DNA from: CAUZEO01 sp963578625
GTDB lineage: Bacteria; Verrucomicrobiota; Kiritimatiellia; SLOV01
Reading direction: 5' to 3'
DNA: 19,254 nt
Assembly (NCBI GenBank): GCA_963578625.1
Contig: CAUZEO010000057.1
Location: 1 to 19,254, forward strand
Below, piece by piece: positions 1 through 7,608 of the stretch. Both the position numbers and the translations under genes were made by a program. Under the pieces are notes generated by a model. It ran no database searches. It had not been told where the DNA came from and saw nothing but the letters and a program-made list of their open reading frames with translations. The first letter of the stretch is position 1, and the number at the start of each line of letters is the position of its first letter.

Positions 1-2394
1 CAGGTTTTCAACAAGCTCGACCAGCTCCCTGCGTTTGGCCCGAAAGAGCCCGCGGTCCTTCGCCCGGGTCGTCAGGACCGTCTTCACGATCTCGTCCAAC
101 TGCTTCTGATACGTCTCCCCCGCCTCTCCCAGCGACTCGATCTTCTCCCGCGCCATCTTCAGCAGCATATAGTCCTCAATACCCATCCGTGTGTACTGCC
201 ACCGGCGGCTGGGGAGGACGGTCTCAGCTGTCCGGACGTCCTCCGGCGGCCTCGTGTATGCCCCGCCGACCGGATAGACCATGGGCCAGTAATCCTGGCC
301 GACCATCTCCTCGTCCCAGACGGGCGAGCCCCCGTTGTTCGTGAGCATGTTCCAGAAGTTCACGCCGGTGGCGCCGTGACGGAATGCGGTCCAGTGCAGG
401 TACCGGTACCATCCGAGCGGATCGCGCTCCTTGCCGGTCCCGAATGACGCATCGGCGGCGCCGTAGAACCACAGTTCCCGGCCGCCCGACGAGAGCACGG
501 GAAATCCATCCGGCGCGTTGTCGTACTCGATTCGCGGCGCGTGGTAGATAAAGACGTTCATTCCCGCCGCGACCAGGTCCCGGGTCGCATCTCGCGTGGC
601 CTGCGGGATGGTAATGGTAACGCGCACGTTCGGATCGATCGAGTGGATCAACCGGCAGAGGTGCTCAACGTTCTCGTCAAGCGTCTCGTCAAAGGCCTGG
701 ATGTTGAAGGCGTCGTAATCTCTGCCGCTCCCCTTGATACGCTCGATCATCGGGACGAGCCATTCCCGGAACACGTCCTTGAATTCGTCGCTCATCCATT
801 CGGATCTTCCGAACCAGTCGTAATGCGGACGCTCGGCGTGATGGTTGAAGAACAGGATAATGCCCACCTGGTCAAAGTCCTTGTGAAAAGCCAGGAACTT
901 GTCCAGCTTCCGAAAGTCCGGCCGGACCGGCCGGATGACCTCGCCCTCGGCGTTCTTCGCCGGAAAGGAATACGCGCCGGAGGAGCCGTAGGCCACGGTG
1001 ATACGGTGCGACAGCATCGCGTCGCGCACGTCCTTCAGGATGGGCTCCTCCCCCGTGTCGAGATAGGACCAGTTTCCCGTCGACAGTGGGGTCTCGTGGC
1101 TGAGGACCACGTCATGGACCTGGACCTTCAGCGGGACAAGGTGGGGCCGGTCGCCTACACCCACGCTCACATCGTAGTCGTAAAGGCCGGGGCGGGCCCC
1201 GCTGCTCTCCGCTTCCAGCCAGATGAGTTTCGATTCGCCCGAGGGGATTACCTGCGGGCAGTCGTTGGCCAGCAGGGCGTCGGGGACATAGCGGGCGTTA
1301 CTGGTCACGAAGAACCGGCCCACCCGGACGGCCATCCGCGGGGCGCCTTCGCCGCCACCGCGGAAGGAGATCCTCAGCGGCAGATCCTGGTCCGTCAGGT
1401 TCGATGCCCCCAAGGCGGTTGCTTCCAGGGCATTGACCACCGTGTGGATCGTTCCGCCGGCGTCCGGAGCCGGCGTCCCGGGCAGAGACAGCACCGTAAA
1501 CTGCTCGTCGGGCACGACTTCCCAGACCAGCGTGTCGGCTCCATACACTTCGCGGGCCCGAAGGCGATGCTGCTCGGTGAATTGGGTACGCAGTTGCTCG
1601 TATCGATCCGACTGCGCCCTGACCGCCTGCACAAACGTCTCCAGTTCCTCCCGTTGGGCCTCCCGCTGCGGAGCGGGCCAGTGGGCAATATGGCGCCGGA
1701 CGGGAAGCGTGAGGCTTGACGCCAGGCTCACAGCCCGGTTGCCGCCGGCGAGCTGCTTCTGAAGGCCTTTGGCCCCGCCGGCGGAAAGGCCGGTCTGGAT
1801 CGGCAGACTCGAGCCGGGCCGGGCGGGGACGATGCCCTTCAACTCAATCTCGTCGACCACGATGGAGTAGTGTGGCGCCGGAGCCATGGCCGCGACCGCC
1901 ACGTAGCGCGCCCGTGTATCGTTGAGGTCCAAGGGCACGCGCAGGGTGATGGGGTAGTACCCACCCCCGGCTTTCGGCGGCGGAGCAGGCAATTCGCCGG
2001 CCAGCACGTAGGTTTCATCGTCCAGGCTCACGAAGACCTGCAGTCCCGCCTCGACCACCCCCGCATGAATTCCGCCGGCCGTGTGGAAATGAAGTTCGGT
2101 CATCGTGGCCTCGCGGCCGAGATCAAACCGGATGACCACCGGTACGTTGACCCCGGCTATCCAGCAAACCGCGGACTTCTGCATCCACAGGCTCCAGGAC
2201 GATGTGTCGCTGTGGCCGTCGGTGAGCTGTCGCGCGTCGCCTTCGTCACCTGTGTGGTGATACGTTGGCTCGGGCCAGTATTCGTAGGGGCGATGCAGGA
2301 CGAGATTCGTCTCCCCCTCACCCAGCACCGGCCCCACCAACAGCAGGCACGGCAGTACGAAGAACAACAGTCCAGGTATTTCTTTTTCTTTCAC
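1..2394 (-). CDS. GH123/DUF4091-like secreted glycoside hydrolase (3' end off window)
   Basis: Reading the reverse complement from a GTG at 2394 gives 798 codons without a stop, so the gene leaves the window just before its expected end; the relative at 15648-18953 stops a few residues after the matching ELVELVE. Residues 1-26 look like a signal peptide (KEKE start, then a long Leu/Val/Phe stretch ending VLGEG). Residues about 30-190 are a discoidin (F5/8)-like beta-sandwich with a QLTDG motif. About 190-420 is a linker/sandwich region, and about 430-798 is the DUF4091 (GH123-like) barrel. An Asp-Glu pair in AFDETL (D569, E570) fits the catalytic pair of GH123 beta-N-acetylgalactosaminidases. 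It probably cuts GalNAc-type or related linkages outside the membrane; the substrate is inferred. An AAGGA lies upstream of the start; an in-frame TTG at 2436 is possible but puts extra residues before the signal peptide. Confidence 0.85.
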   Translation of the reverse strand, partial: MKEKEIPGLLFFVLPCLLLVGPVLGEGETNLVLHRPYEYWPEPTYHHTGDEGDARQLTDGHSDTSSWSLWMQKSAVCWIAGVNVPVVIRFDLGREATMTELHFHTAGGIHAGVVEAGLQVFVSLDDETYVLAGELPAPPPKAGGGYYPITLRVPLDLNDTRARYVAVAAMAPAPHYSIVVDEIELKGIVPARPGSSLPIQTGLSAGGAKGLQKQLAGGNRAVSLASSLTLPVRRHIAHWPAPQREAQREELETFVQAVRAQSDRYEQLRTQFTEQHRLRAREVYGADTLVWEVVPDEQFTVLSLPGTPAPDAGGTIHTVVNALEATALGASNLTDQDLPLRISFRGGGEGAPRMAVRVGRFFVTSNARYVPDALLANDCPQVIPSGESKLIWLEAESSGARPGLYDYDVSVGVGDRPHLVPLKVQVHDVVLSHETPLSTGNWSYLDTGEEPILKDVRDAMLSHRITVAYGSSGAYSFPAKNAEGEVIRPVRPDFRKLDKFLAFHKDFDQVGIILFFNHHAERPHYDWFGRSEWMSDEFKDVFREWLVPMIERIKGSGRDYDAFNIQAFDETLDENVEHLCRLIHSIDPNVRVTITIPQATRDATRDLVAAGMNVFIYHAPRIEYDNAPDGFPVLSSGGRELWFYGAADASFGTGKERDPLGWYRYLHWTAFRHGATGVNFWNMLTNNGGSPVWDEEMVGQDYWPMVYPVGGAYTRPPEDVRTAETVLPSRRWQYTRMGIEDYMLLKMAREKIESLGEAGETYQKQLDEIVKTVLTTRAKDRGLFRAKRRELVELVENL

Positions 2395-2450
2395 GGCCCG
2401 TGTCGTCCTTGAGAATGCCTTGCCTGTCTGGAACTCCAACCGGCCCCGGC

Positions 2451-2753
2451 TCAGGGGCGCCACCGGATAAGACACACCTGCCGCCCGCCGGCATCCGCGG
2501 GACCGGTCCCTTTGGGTTCCGGCCGGCTCAGGTATCCCGAGGTAAACGCCGTGAGCAGCGACCCGTCCGGCAAGAGGACCGTCGAGGTCGAGGTGGGATT
2601 GTTCGCTCCGGACCACTTCGCCAGGATGTATCGGTGAGACAGGTCGGCAGGGCTCTTCGGAGGAATGATGATCGTTGCCTTGACCGTTTGAAGCGCTCCG
2701 GCCCGTATCACCGTTCCTGCCGCCGGTGGGCTGAATTGAGTTACATCTCCCAT
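2451..2753 (-). pseudogene. Miniature sialidase-like gene, in-frame central deletion
   Basis: This 100-codon ORF is a shortened relative of the 599-residue protein at 5682-7481. Its first 38 residues match that protein's first 38 (VIRAGAL, TVKATIIIPPKSPADL), and its last 61 match its last 61 (HRYILAKWSGANNPTS, SGYLSRPEPKGTGP, IRWRP end). The 499 codons between Asp37 and Asp536 of the relative are missing, yet the frame is kept. The start at 2753 is chosen because AGAGGAG lies seven bases before it; an in-frame upstream extension to 2810 adds 19 residues the relative lacks. All but one of the relative's five Asp-box segments fall wholly inside the deletion, and the fifth survives only as DLSH, so sialidase activity is not expected. 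It may be a dead remnant or an expressed mini-protein. It lies 57 bases downstream of another deleted gene on the same strand and just upstream of the gene starting at 2394. Confidence 0.85.
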
Positions 2754-2810
2754 TTCTTTGCTCCTCTCTTCAGGTGCCCTTGCCCTGAAACGCTTGGCAT
2801 TGAGGCGCAC

Positions 2811-3496
2811 TCAGGGCGAAGCGAGTTCCTCAACGAGTTCGACCAGCTCCCTGCGTTTGGCCCGAAAGAGCGCGCGGTCTTTGGCCCGGTTTGTCAGGAC
2901 CGTCTTCACGATCTCGTCCAACTTTCGCTGGTGGGTGGCGCCGGCTTGCCCCAGCGTTGCGATCTCATCCCGCGCCATCTTCAAAAGCATGTAATCCTCG
3001 ATCCCCATTCGCACGTGCTGCCAGCGGCGGCTGGGGATGACGGTTTCCGCGGTCTTGATCTCGTCCGGTGGTTCGGGGTGCCCGGGTCCGGAACGGGCCA
3101 CTCGCCTGCCGGCACGTAGGTCTTGTCGTCCAGGCTTACGAGAACGCGGACGCCGACCTCCACGGCGCCGTCTCCGCCGCCGCCGGTGGTGTAGTCGCGA
3201 AGCTCGGAGAGGGTGGCCGGTTCTTCCAGGTCGAACCAGATGACCACCGGCACGTTGACCTCCGCGTCCCAGCCGACCGTCGGTTTGTCATGGCGGATCG
3301 ATCCGGCCTTGTAGTTGGTATACCCGTCGGTAAGCTGAACCCGGTCGCCCTCGTCGGTGCACGCGAGCCCGGCGCCTGGGTGGGTATCCTGCCAGAAGTC
3401 GTACGAGCGATTGAGGAAGAGGTTTTGCGGTTGGGCGGCGGCCGACATTGATGTCGACAACAGAATTGGCAGTATCCACAGTCGAGACATTTGCAT
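2811..3496 (-). pseudogene. Miniature GH123/DUF4091-like gene, central deletion and frameshift
   Basis: The 5' part encodes a signal peptide (start at 3496, MQMSRLWILPILL, cleavage near SAAAQ) and most of a discoidin-like domain (QLTDGYTNY, VNVPVVIWFDL, VSLDDKTYVPAGEWPV), like the gene at 1-2394. Around 3070-3085 the homology jumps to the extreme C-terminus in another frame: TAETVIPSRRWQHVRMGIEDYMLL to ELVELVEELASP, stopping at 2811. Compared with 1-2394, roughly 570 codons are gone, including the Asp-Glu catalytic pair. Read straight through, the N-terminal frame would continue into unrelated codons and stop at 2981. The start at 3496 is picked for its signal peptide; no good ribosome binding site is seen. 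A TATAAT at 3536-3531 lies upstream. It is almost certainly non-functional as a hydrolase, though a secreted discoidin fragment could still be made. Confidence 0.85.
2824..3060 (-). repeat. Paralogous repeat of the 3' end of the 1-2394 gene
   Basis: This stretch is closely similar at DNA level to positions 1-245, including long identical runs such as ccagctccctgcgtttggcc. It is the 3' coding end of the GH123-like family, present here in the deleted copy and at 1-245 in the long copy. Such near-identical blocks on one strand 2.8 kb apart could recombine or mislead an assembler. Confidence 0.8.
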
Positions 3497-3503
3497 CCGA
3501 TAT

Positions 3504-3554
3504 GACTGCAGTCTTTTGAAGATTTGTACAATTATATATTTGGTGTTGAGCACC
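3504..3554 (-). promoter_or_regulatory. Putative promoter/operator of the miniature GH123-like gene
   Basis: Read on the minus strand, TATAAT lies at 3536-3531, 35 bases before the start at 3496. Its -35 position is occupied by the inverted repeat ggtg-ttgag-cacc (3542-3554) and shows no good TTGACA. Between the -10 and the start lies a perfect ten-base palindrome, gactgcagtc (3504-3513), which recurs upstream of the sialidase-like gene at 5682-7481. An operator role is inferred from position only. Confidence 0.35.
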
Positions 3555-3719
3555 GTGTTGAGTCCGCTGGAGCGGTCCCCGCCGGTGTTGCTCTTCGCAT
3601 GAAATGGAAGGAGCAGGGGAGGAGGCTGTTTAGACCGAGAAGCGCGTTTCGAATGCGCAATCCGGTTCTTTCAACCTCAGGTCTTTTGCGCCTGTTCATT
3701 CCATGATTTGAGCAACCAA

Positions 3720-3734
3720 CGGCGGGGACCGCCG
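3720..3734. other. Short G+C-rich hairpin
   Basis: cggcgg, gga loop, ccgccg forms a six-pair stem, with aacca (3714-3718) and tggtt (3741-3745) able to extend it after an asymmetric internal loop. There is no T-run after it on either strand, so a terminator is not supported. It lies in the middle of the divergent intergenic region and its role is unknown. Confidence 0.3.
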
Positions 3735-3919
3735 ACTCCATGGTTGGGTGGTCCGAGAGGAAGAATTCTGGGTGGATCGATGGTCGGTGATCTAATTGAT
3801 TGATTTCGAGCACCGTCCCACGATCCGCTTTCCCATGATCTTTCCTTGCTCAAGCTCGGGCCGGAAGCCTAAGCTACTAACGGCAGATTCCATATCGAAG
3901 TGACGAGGAGGATGGAAAG

Positions 3920-4102
3920 ATGAAACAAATGGATATCCCCGCCGAAGAATTGAAGATGCCGCGCAGCCCCGATCTCGGGTGGCGGGAGCACCCGATCCGT
4001 GGGGGGGACGGCAAGGGCGGTTGGAGATACCAGCAGGGTGAATACCAGTTCCTGCATGCCGAGAGGGACGTGCCTGCGGCGCTGATCCGGTGGAAACCGT
4101 AG
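3920..4102 (+). CDS. 60-residue ORF ahead of the sulfatase, possible minigene
   Basis: The ORF starts at ATG 3920 behind a strong GAGGAGG ribosome binding site, which argues that it is translated. The product is polar, has no signal peptide or membrane segment, and ends AALIRWKP. That end resembles the IRWRP ends of the sialidase-like family members in this window (2451-2753, 5682-7481). The N-terminal half (MKQMDIPAEELKMPRSPD) is not recognised. By analogy with the minigene at 2451-2753 it could be a third internally deleted sialidase-like gene, but here only a short C-terminal match supports that. Its TAG stop is separated from the sulfatase GTG by just two codons in the same reading frame. 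Function unknown; it may act as a leader whose translation feeds the sulfatase. Confidence 0.5.
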   Translation: MKQMDIPAEELKMPRSPDLGWREHPIRGGDGKGGWRYQQGEYQFLHAERDVPAALIRWKP

Positions 4103-4108
4103 CGACTC

Positions 4109-5590
4109 GTGTCTCGCTTGAACTTCATCTTCATCCTGACCGATCAGCAGCGTCGGGATTCACTCGGCTGCTATGGGAACCCGGTCTGCCGCACGCCCCA
4201 CCTGGACCAGCTCGCCGGGGAAGGCACGCTGTTCGAGAATGCGTTCTGTGCCAACGTGATCTGCATGCCGTCACGGGCGAGCATCCTCACCGGCCGGTAT
4301 CCCAGCGCCCACGGGCTGATCATGAACGGCATTCCGCTGGCCGAGGAAGAAGTCACCTTGCCGCAGGTGCTGCTCGATGCCGGATACACGACCGCCTCCG
4401 TAGGCAAGCTGCACCTCACGCCGCACAATGATGAGCCCTGGACGACGGGCGCCTCCCCCTATTGCAGCCCCGAAGGTCGGCGGTGGCATGAGGAAGGACG
4501 GCCGATGCCCAGTCCCTACTACGGGTTTGAGCAGCTTCGGATGCACGCCGGCCACCCGGACGACTGGACGGACCATTACCGTGAACTCACGGCCATCGAT
4601 CCGGAACTGCCGGAACGCTGGGACATCGATTACGCCCTCCAACCCCCCTCGGGCGCGCCGAGCAGCTGGAAATCGGGGATGCCGGAAGAGCACGCAAGCT
4701 CGGTGTGGGTGGCGGACGAGGCCACGGCCTGCCTGGAACGCTTCGCCGGAGCAGACCGGCCGTTTTTTCTGTTCGTGGGGTTCCCGGACCCCCATTTTCC
4801 CTACTGTCCGGTCGCTCCCTGGTGCGACATGTACGACCCGGCCGACGTGCCGCTACCCAATCGTTCCGCCAACGAACTGGACCAAGCCTGCGCCGATTAC
4901 CGGCGGAGCATCGACGCGTTTGCCGCGGAATGGCCGTACCATCCGCTGGAGATGCCCGAGGCCCACATCCGTGAAATTATCGCGCATACCTACGGCATGG
5001 TCTCCCAGATCGATGCCAACGTGGGCCGAATTCTCGCGCGGATGCGCGAACTCGCACTCGATGAGTCGACGGCGGTGGTCTTCCTGACGGACCACGGCGA
5101 ACACCTGGGCGACCACTGGTTGACCTACAAGGCCTACCCGTTCGACGAACTCGTCCGCCTACCCATGATCTGGCGGGTCCCCGGCGGCCCCCCGGGCGTC
5201 CGAATTGACGGGATGGTGAGCCTCGTCGATATCCTGCCGACCATTCTGGATCTGGCAGGGGCGGATTCACCGCGTGGAGTTCAGGGCCGATCCTTCGCCG
5301 ACGCGCTGCGTGGAGAACCGTTCGAAGGCCGCGACGCCGTGCTGCTGGAAGATGATGAGGAAGACAACCGAAGCGCCACGCGCACCCTGCGGACGGAGCG
5401 TTACCACATGACTTTCGCCGTTCCCGACGGCGATGGCAGCTTGTTCGACATGGAAGACGATCCGGATCAACTCGTCAACCGGTGGTCCGATCCCGCCTAT
5501 GCGAAGGTCAAGGCCGAGCTCTTCGAGCGGCTCGCGGCGGAAATGATGGCCGCCTGCGACCCCAAGCCGCTGCGGCGAAGCAGTTCGTAA
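4109..5590 (+). CDS. Type I sulfatase, Cys type, formylglycine-dependent
   Basis: This 493-residue protein is a full-length family member. Near the N-terminus is LTDQQRRD (metal-binding Asp). The core motif C-M-P-S-R (C52-R56) followed by ASILTGR matches the Cys-type sulfatase signature, whose Cys is converted to formylglycine by a maturation enzyme not found in this window. Further conserved residues are K100 and H102 in VGKLH, D227/H229 in FPDPHFP, and D328-H329 in FLTDHGEHLGD, which complete the calcium site. It should remove sulfate esters from sugars; the specific sugar cannot be told. No signal peptide is visible, so it may act in the cytoplasm or periplasm by an unseen route. The GTG start at 4109 is set by the conserved N-terminus. 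It has no clear ribosome binding site of its own and lies six bases after the preceding ORF, suggesting coupled re-initiation. Confidence 0.92.
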   Translation: MSRLNFIFILTDQQRRDSLGCYGNPVCRTPHLDQLAGEGTLFENAFCANVICMPSRASILTGRYPSAHGLIMNGIPLAEEEVTLPQVLLDAGYTTASVGKLHLTPHNDEPWTTGASPYCSPEGRRWHEEGRPMPSPYYGFEQLRMHAGHPDDWTDHYRELTAIDPELPERWDIDYALQPPSGAPSSWKSGMPEEHASSVWVADEATACLERFAGADRPFFLFVGFPDPHFPYCPVAPWCDMYDPADVPLPNRSANELDQACADYRRSIDAFAAEWPYHPLEMPEAHIREIIAHTYGMVSQIDANVGRILARMRELALDESTAVVFLTDHGEHLGDHWLTYKAYPFDELVRLPMIWRVPGGPPGVRIDGMVSLVDILPTILDLAGADSPRGVQGRSFADALRGEPFEGRDAVLLEDDEEDNRSATRTLRTERYHMTFAVPDGDGSLFDMEDDPDQLVNRWSDPAYAKVKAELFERLAAEMMAACDPKPLRRSSS

Positions 5591-5632
5591 TACTCCTTTT
5601 GCTCGGCCAGTGATCTGACCCGGTCCCCCAAT

Positions 5633-5665
5633 TTTGGAGTGCGGCGCTTTGCGCCGCACTCCAAA
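5633..5665. terminator. Perfect 15-bp hairpin between convergent genes
   Basis: tttggagtgcggcgc at 5633-5647, a ttt loop, and gcgccgcactccaaa at 5651-5665 are exact complements. It lies between the ends of the convergent sulfatase (5590) and sialidase-like (5682) genes, as expected for a bidirectional terminator. No clean T-run follows on either side, so a dispersed palindromic repeat element is an alternative. Confidence 0.6.
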
Positions 5666-5681
5666 CCTTGTGCTCCGCAAG

Positions 5682-7481
5682 TCACGGCCGCCAGCGGACG
5701 ATGCAGACCTGCCGCCCGAAGGAATCCTCGGGGCCGGTTCCCTTTGGTTCGGGCCGGCTCAGGTAGCCGGAGGTGAACGCGGTGAGCAATGATCCGTCGG
5801 GCAGCAGGGCCGTTGTGGTCGACGTGGGGTTGTTCGCCCCGGACCACTTCGCCAGGATGTATCTGTGTTCTACGTCCCAGGTTTCCCCGTGGTCGTGGCT
5901 TACCACCGCTTCGACGCGCCACTGCGGATAGCCGTCCTCATCCACCAGCCGATTTTCCGCCGTCAGCCATCCCATGCGAACCACGTAGGCCATCACGATG
6001 TCGCCGTTCGGCATCACCGCGAAGCTGGGGTGCATGCGTCCGAATTCGTGGACGACTTCCACCTTCGTCCAGGTGTACCCGTTGTCCCGTGAAAGCGATA
6101 CGCCCAGGCCCGCATGCTGGTCGAGCAACTGTTGGCCCTGGAGCCGGGAAATCCGGATCCGGCATCCCGCGATCATCGTCCCGTTGGCCGCGCGGCACAG
6201 CGCTACCTCGCTCACCGTCACCTCGCTGCCGCCGTTCCAGGCCGGAGGTTGCAGTTCTTCGGGCCAGGTGCGACCCTCGTCGTAGCTAAACCGAATGTGT
6301 GCCTGGAGGCCGCGGTTCGACGCCCCCGGCGGGGCAGGCGCATCCGGATCGGGTTTTTCCACGATCCAGATCGGCAGATAGATCCCCGCATTCATTTCCA
6401 GGCCGCATGATTTTTCCACCCGGATGACGATCGTATGCGCACCGGCGCCGAGCCCTTCATCCAGGGGGACGTGGAACGGTGTATTCCACATGATTTCGTT
6501 GGGCTCCTTCTGCTCGCCGACTTTCGCGCCGTCGATGAACACATCGCAGTCACCGTCCACCGCGCCGAACAGAATCACGAGCGGCGCGCCGGCGGTATCC
6601 GGCGCCTCGAAGTTCGTGGCGTACCATCCCACGCCGGCGGGCTCGCCCTGCTCGGTCCAGTGCTTGTCGATTCGTATTCGCCGCGGCCAGGCATCAAGCA
6701 CCTCCTCTTTGTGCCACGCCTCGGCCAACCCCTTGTCGTCGGGATCGTGCCGCCAATGCCACTGGTCGGGAAAAACAACAACCTTGCTCGCGCCCGCAAA
6801 GGCCTTTTCCATGCCGTCGGAATAGGCGGTGTCGCAGAGCCGCACGACGTCTCCGGTATCGGGATCCCGATCCACCCACATCGGATCCCACGTGTCCCAG
6901 TGAAATCCACCGGACGTCTTCGGCAGGGGTTCGGAGCGCCAGGTTTCCCCATAGTCCGAACTGAATCCTCTCGATCTCTCGGAGATGAATTGCCCGGTGG
7001 CCACGACCAGCTTTCCGTTGCCCAGATAGGAAAGGGCCGTCGCATTGCCGAGATAGGTCACCTCCTCGGGGGTTCCTTCGGGGCAGAAACCCATATCCCT
7101 CAGGTACGTGGGCGTGGTCCAGGTCTTTCCATGATCATCACTGAAGCTCAAAACGGGAGAGCATTTAGCCAAGTCCTGCCACTGTTTGTAGTTGATGTGA
7201 TAAACCAGCAGGAGTCTGTCCTTCTCCGGCATGTAGACCAGGTAAGGCATCCCGACCGCCGCCTCGTTCCAGGCGTCACCGATGAGCTGGTGTTCCGCCG
7301 GCAATTCCCGCGCCACGGTCTCGCCGTCCATCTGCAGGACGCGATTCAGGACCTTCGCGTCCGGCTTGAGATCGGCGGGGCTCTTGGGCGGAATGATGAT
7401 CGTGGCCTTGACCGTCTCGAGCGCCCCGGCGCGAATCACCGTCTCCGGCGCCGGCGGGCGGAATGGATTGTCTTTTTCCAT
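5682..7481 (-). CDS. Sialidase-like BNR (Asp-box) protein with inserted beta-sandwich domain
   Basis: The protein has 599 residues. Five Asp-box motifs mark a six-bladed propeller: SDDHGKTW (114-121), SSDYGETW (174-181), SYDEGRTW (399-406), SRDNGYTW (464-471) and SHDHGETW (528-535). Between boxes two and three, residues about 241-375 form an extra domain (GVGWYATNFEAP, CDVFIDGAKVG, AGAHTIVIRVE) resembling the sugar-binding jelly-roll of GH2-type enzymes. No signal peptide is visible (MEKDNPFRPP start), so it is likely cytoplasmic. The family includes exo-alpha-sialidases, but many members act on other sugars, so the substrate is open. The ATG at 7481 is favoured because the first 38 residues match the minigene at 2451-2753. 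Its 3' end faces the sulfatase across a hairpin. Confidence 0.85.
   Translation of the reverse strand: MEKDNPFRPPAPETVIRAGALETVKATIIIPPKSPADLKPDAKVLNRVLQMDGETVARELPAEHQLIGDAWNEAAVGMPYLVYMPEKDRLLLVYHINYKQWQDLAKCSPVLSFSDDHGKTWTTPTYLRDMGFCPEGTPEEVTYLGNATALSYLGNGKLVVATGQFISERSRGFSSDYGETWRSEPLPKTSGGFHWDTWDPMWVDRDPDTGDVVRLCDTAYSDGMEKAFAGASKVVVFPDQWHWRHDPDDKGLAEAWHKEEVLDAWPRRIRIDKHWTEQGEPAGVGWYATNFEAPDTAGAPLVILFGAVDGDCDVFIDGAKVGEQKEPNEIMWNTPFHVPLDEGLGAGAHTIVIRVEKSCGLEMNAGIYLPIWIVEKPDPDAPAPPGASNRGLQAHIRFSYDEGRTWPEELQPPAWNGGSEVTVSEVALCRAANGTMIAGCRIRISRLQGQQLLDQHAGLGVSLSRDNGYTWTKVEVVHEFGRMHPSFAVMPNGDIVMAYVVRMGWLTAENRLVDEDGYPQWRVEAVVSHDHGETWDVEHRYILAKWSGANNPTSTTTALLPDGSLLTAFTSGYLSRPEPKGTGPEDSFGRQVCIVRWRP
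5697..5880 (-). repeat. Paralogous repeat of the 2451-2640 sequence
   Basis: The 3' end of the full-length sialidase-like gene is strongly similar at DNA level to about 2451-2640, the 3' end of the minigene. Shared runs include ggaccacttcgccaggatgt and gtgagca. This block and the shared 5' block (TVKATIIIPPKSPADL coding) frame the deletion in the minigene. Confidence 0.8.
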
Positions 7482-7537
7482 TACTTCTTCGTTCTTTTAG
7501 CGGGCTCTTCTTCAGACAGGCCCCTGAACAATACCCC

Positions 7538-7589
7538 CCAATCGACTACAGTCGACTGCTACCGACTGCTACCGACTGCAGTCGATTGG
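7538..7589. repeat. Decamer tandem repeat inside an inverted repeat
   Basis: Ten-base units follow one another: cgactacagt (7543), cgactgctac (7553), cgactgctac (7563), cgactgcagt (7573), then cgattgg. The block is bracketed by the exact inverted arms ccaatcgact (7538-7547) and agtcgattgg (7580-7589). Within it cgactgcagtcg (7573-7584) is a perfect twelve-base palindrome. It could form a cruciform or be a regulator-binding array for the sialidase-like gene that starts at 7481. Confidence 0.75.
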
Positions 7590-7608
7590 CGGCTTTCCGC
7601 TCCAACAA

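Larger units (their letters stand above)
3497..3919. other. Intergenic region between divergent genes, no gene seen
   Basis: About 420 bases separate the minus-strand miniature GH123-like gene (start 3496) from the plus-strand ORF at 3920. ORFs here look like chance. It holds a palindrome at 3504-3513, a TATAAT reading leftwards at 3536-3531, a small inverted repeat ggtg-ttgag-cacc at 3542-3554, and a hairpin at 3720-3734 (cggcgg/ccgccg, three-base loop) inside weaker flanking arms aacca/tggtt. The rest shows no recognisable similarity to neighbouring genes. It presumably holds the two divergent promoters. Confidence 0.5.

Noticed and set aside
541..1719. A long plus-strand open frame of 392 codons
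   Set aside because: It is antisense to the GH123-like gene at 1-2394, which aligns along its full length with 15648-18953; the plus-strand translation has no recognisable features.
3532..3813. A 93-codon minus-strand ORF in the 3497-3919 intergenic region
   Set aside because: It covers the putative promoter of the miniature GH123-like gene, lacks a ribosome binding site and has no family features.
7538..7589. Decamer repeats as a CRISPR array
   Set aside because: Units are only ten bases with no spacers and no cas genes nearby.
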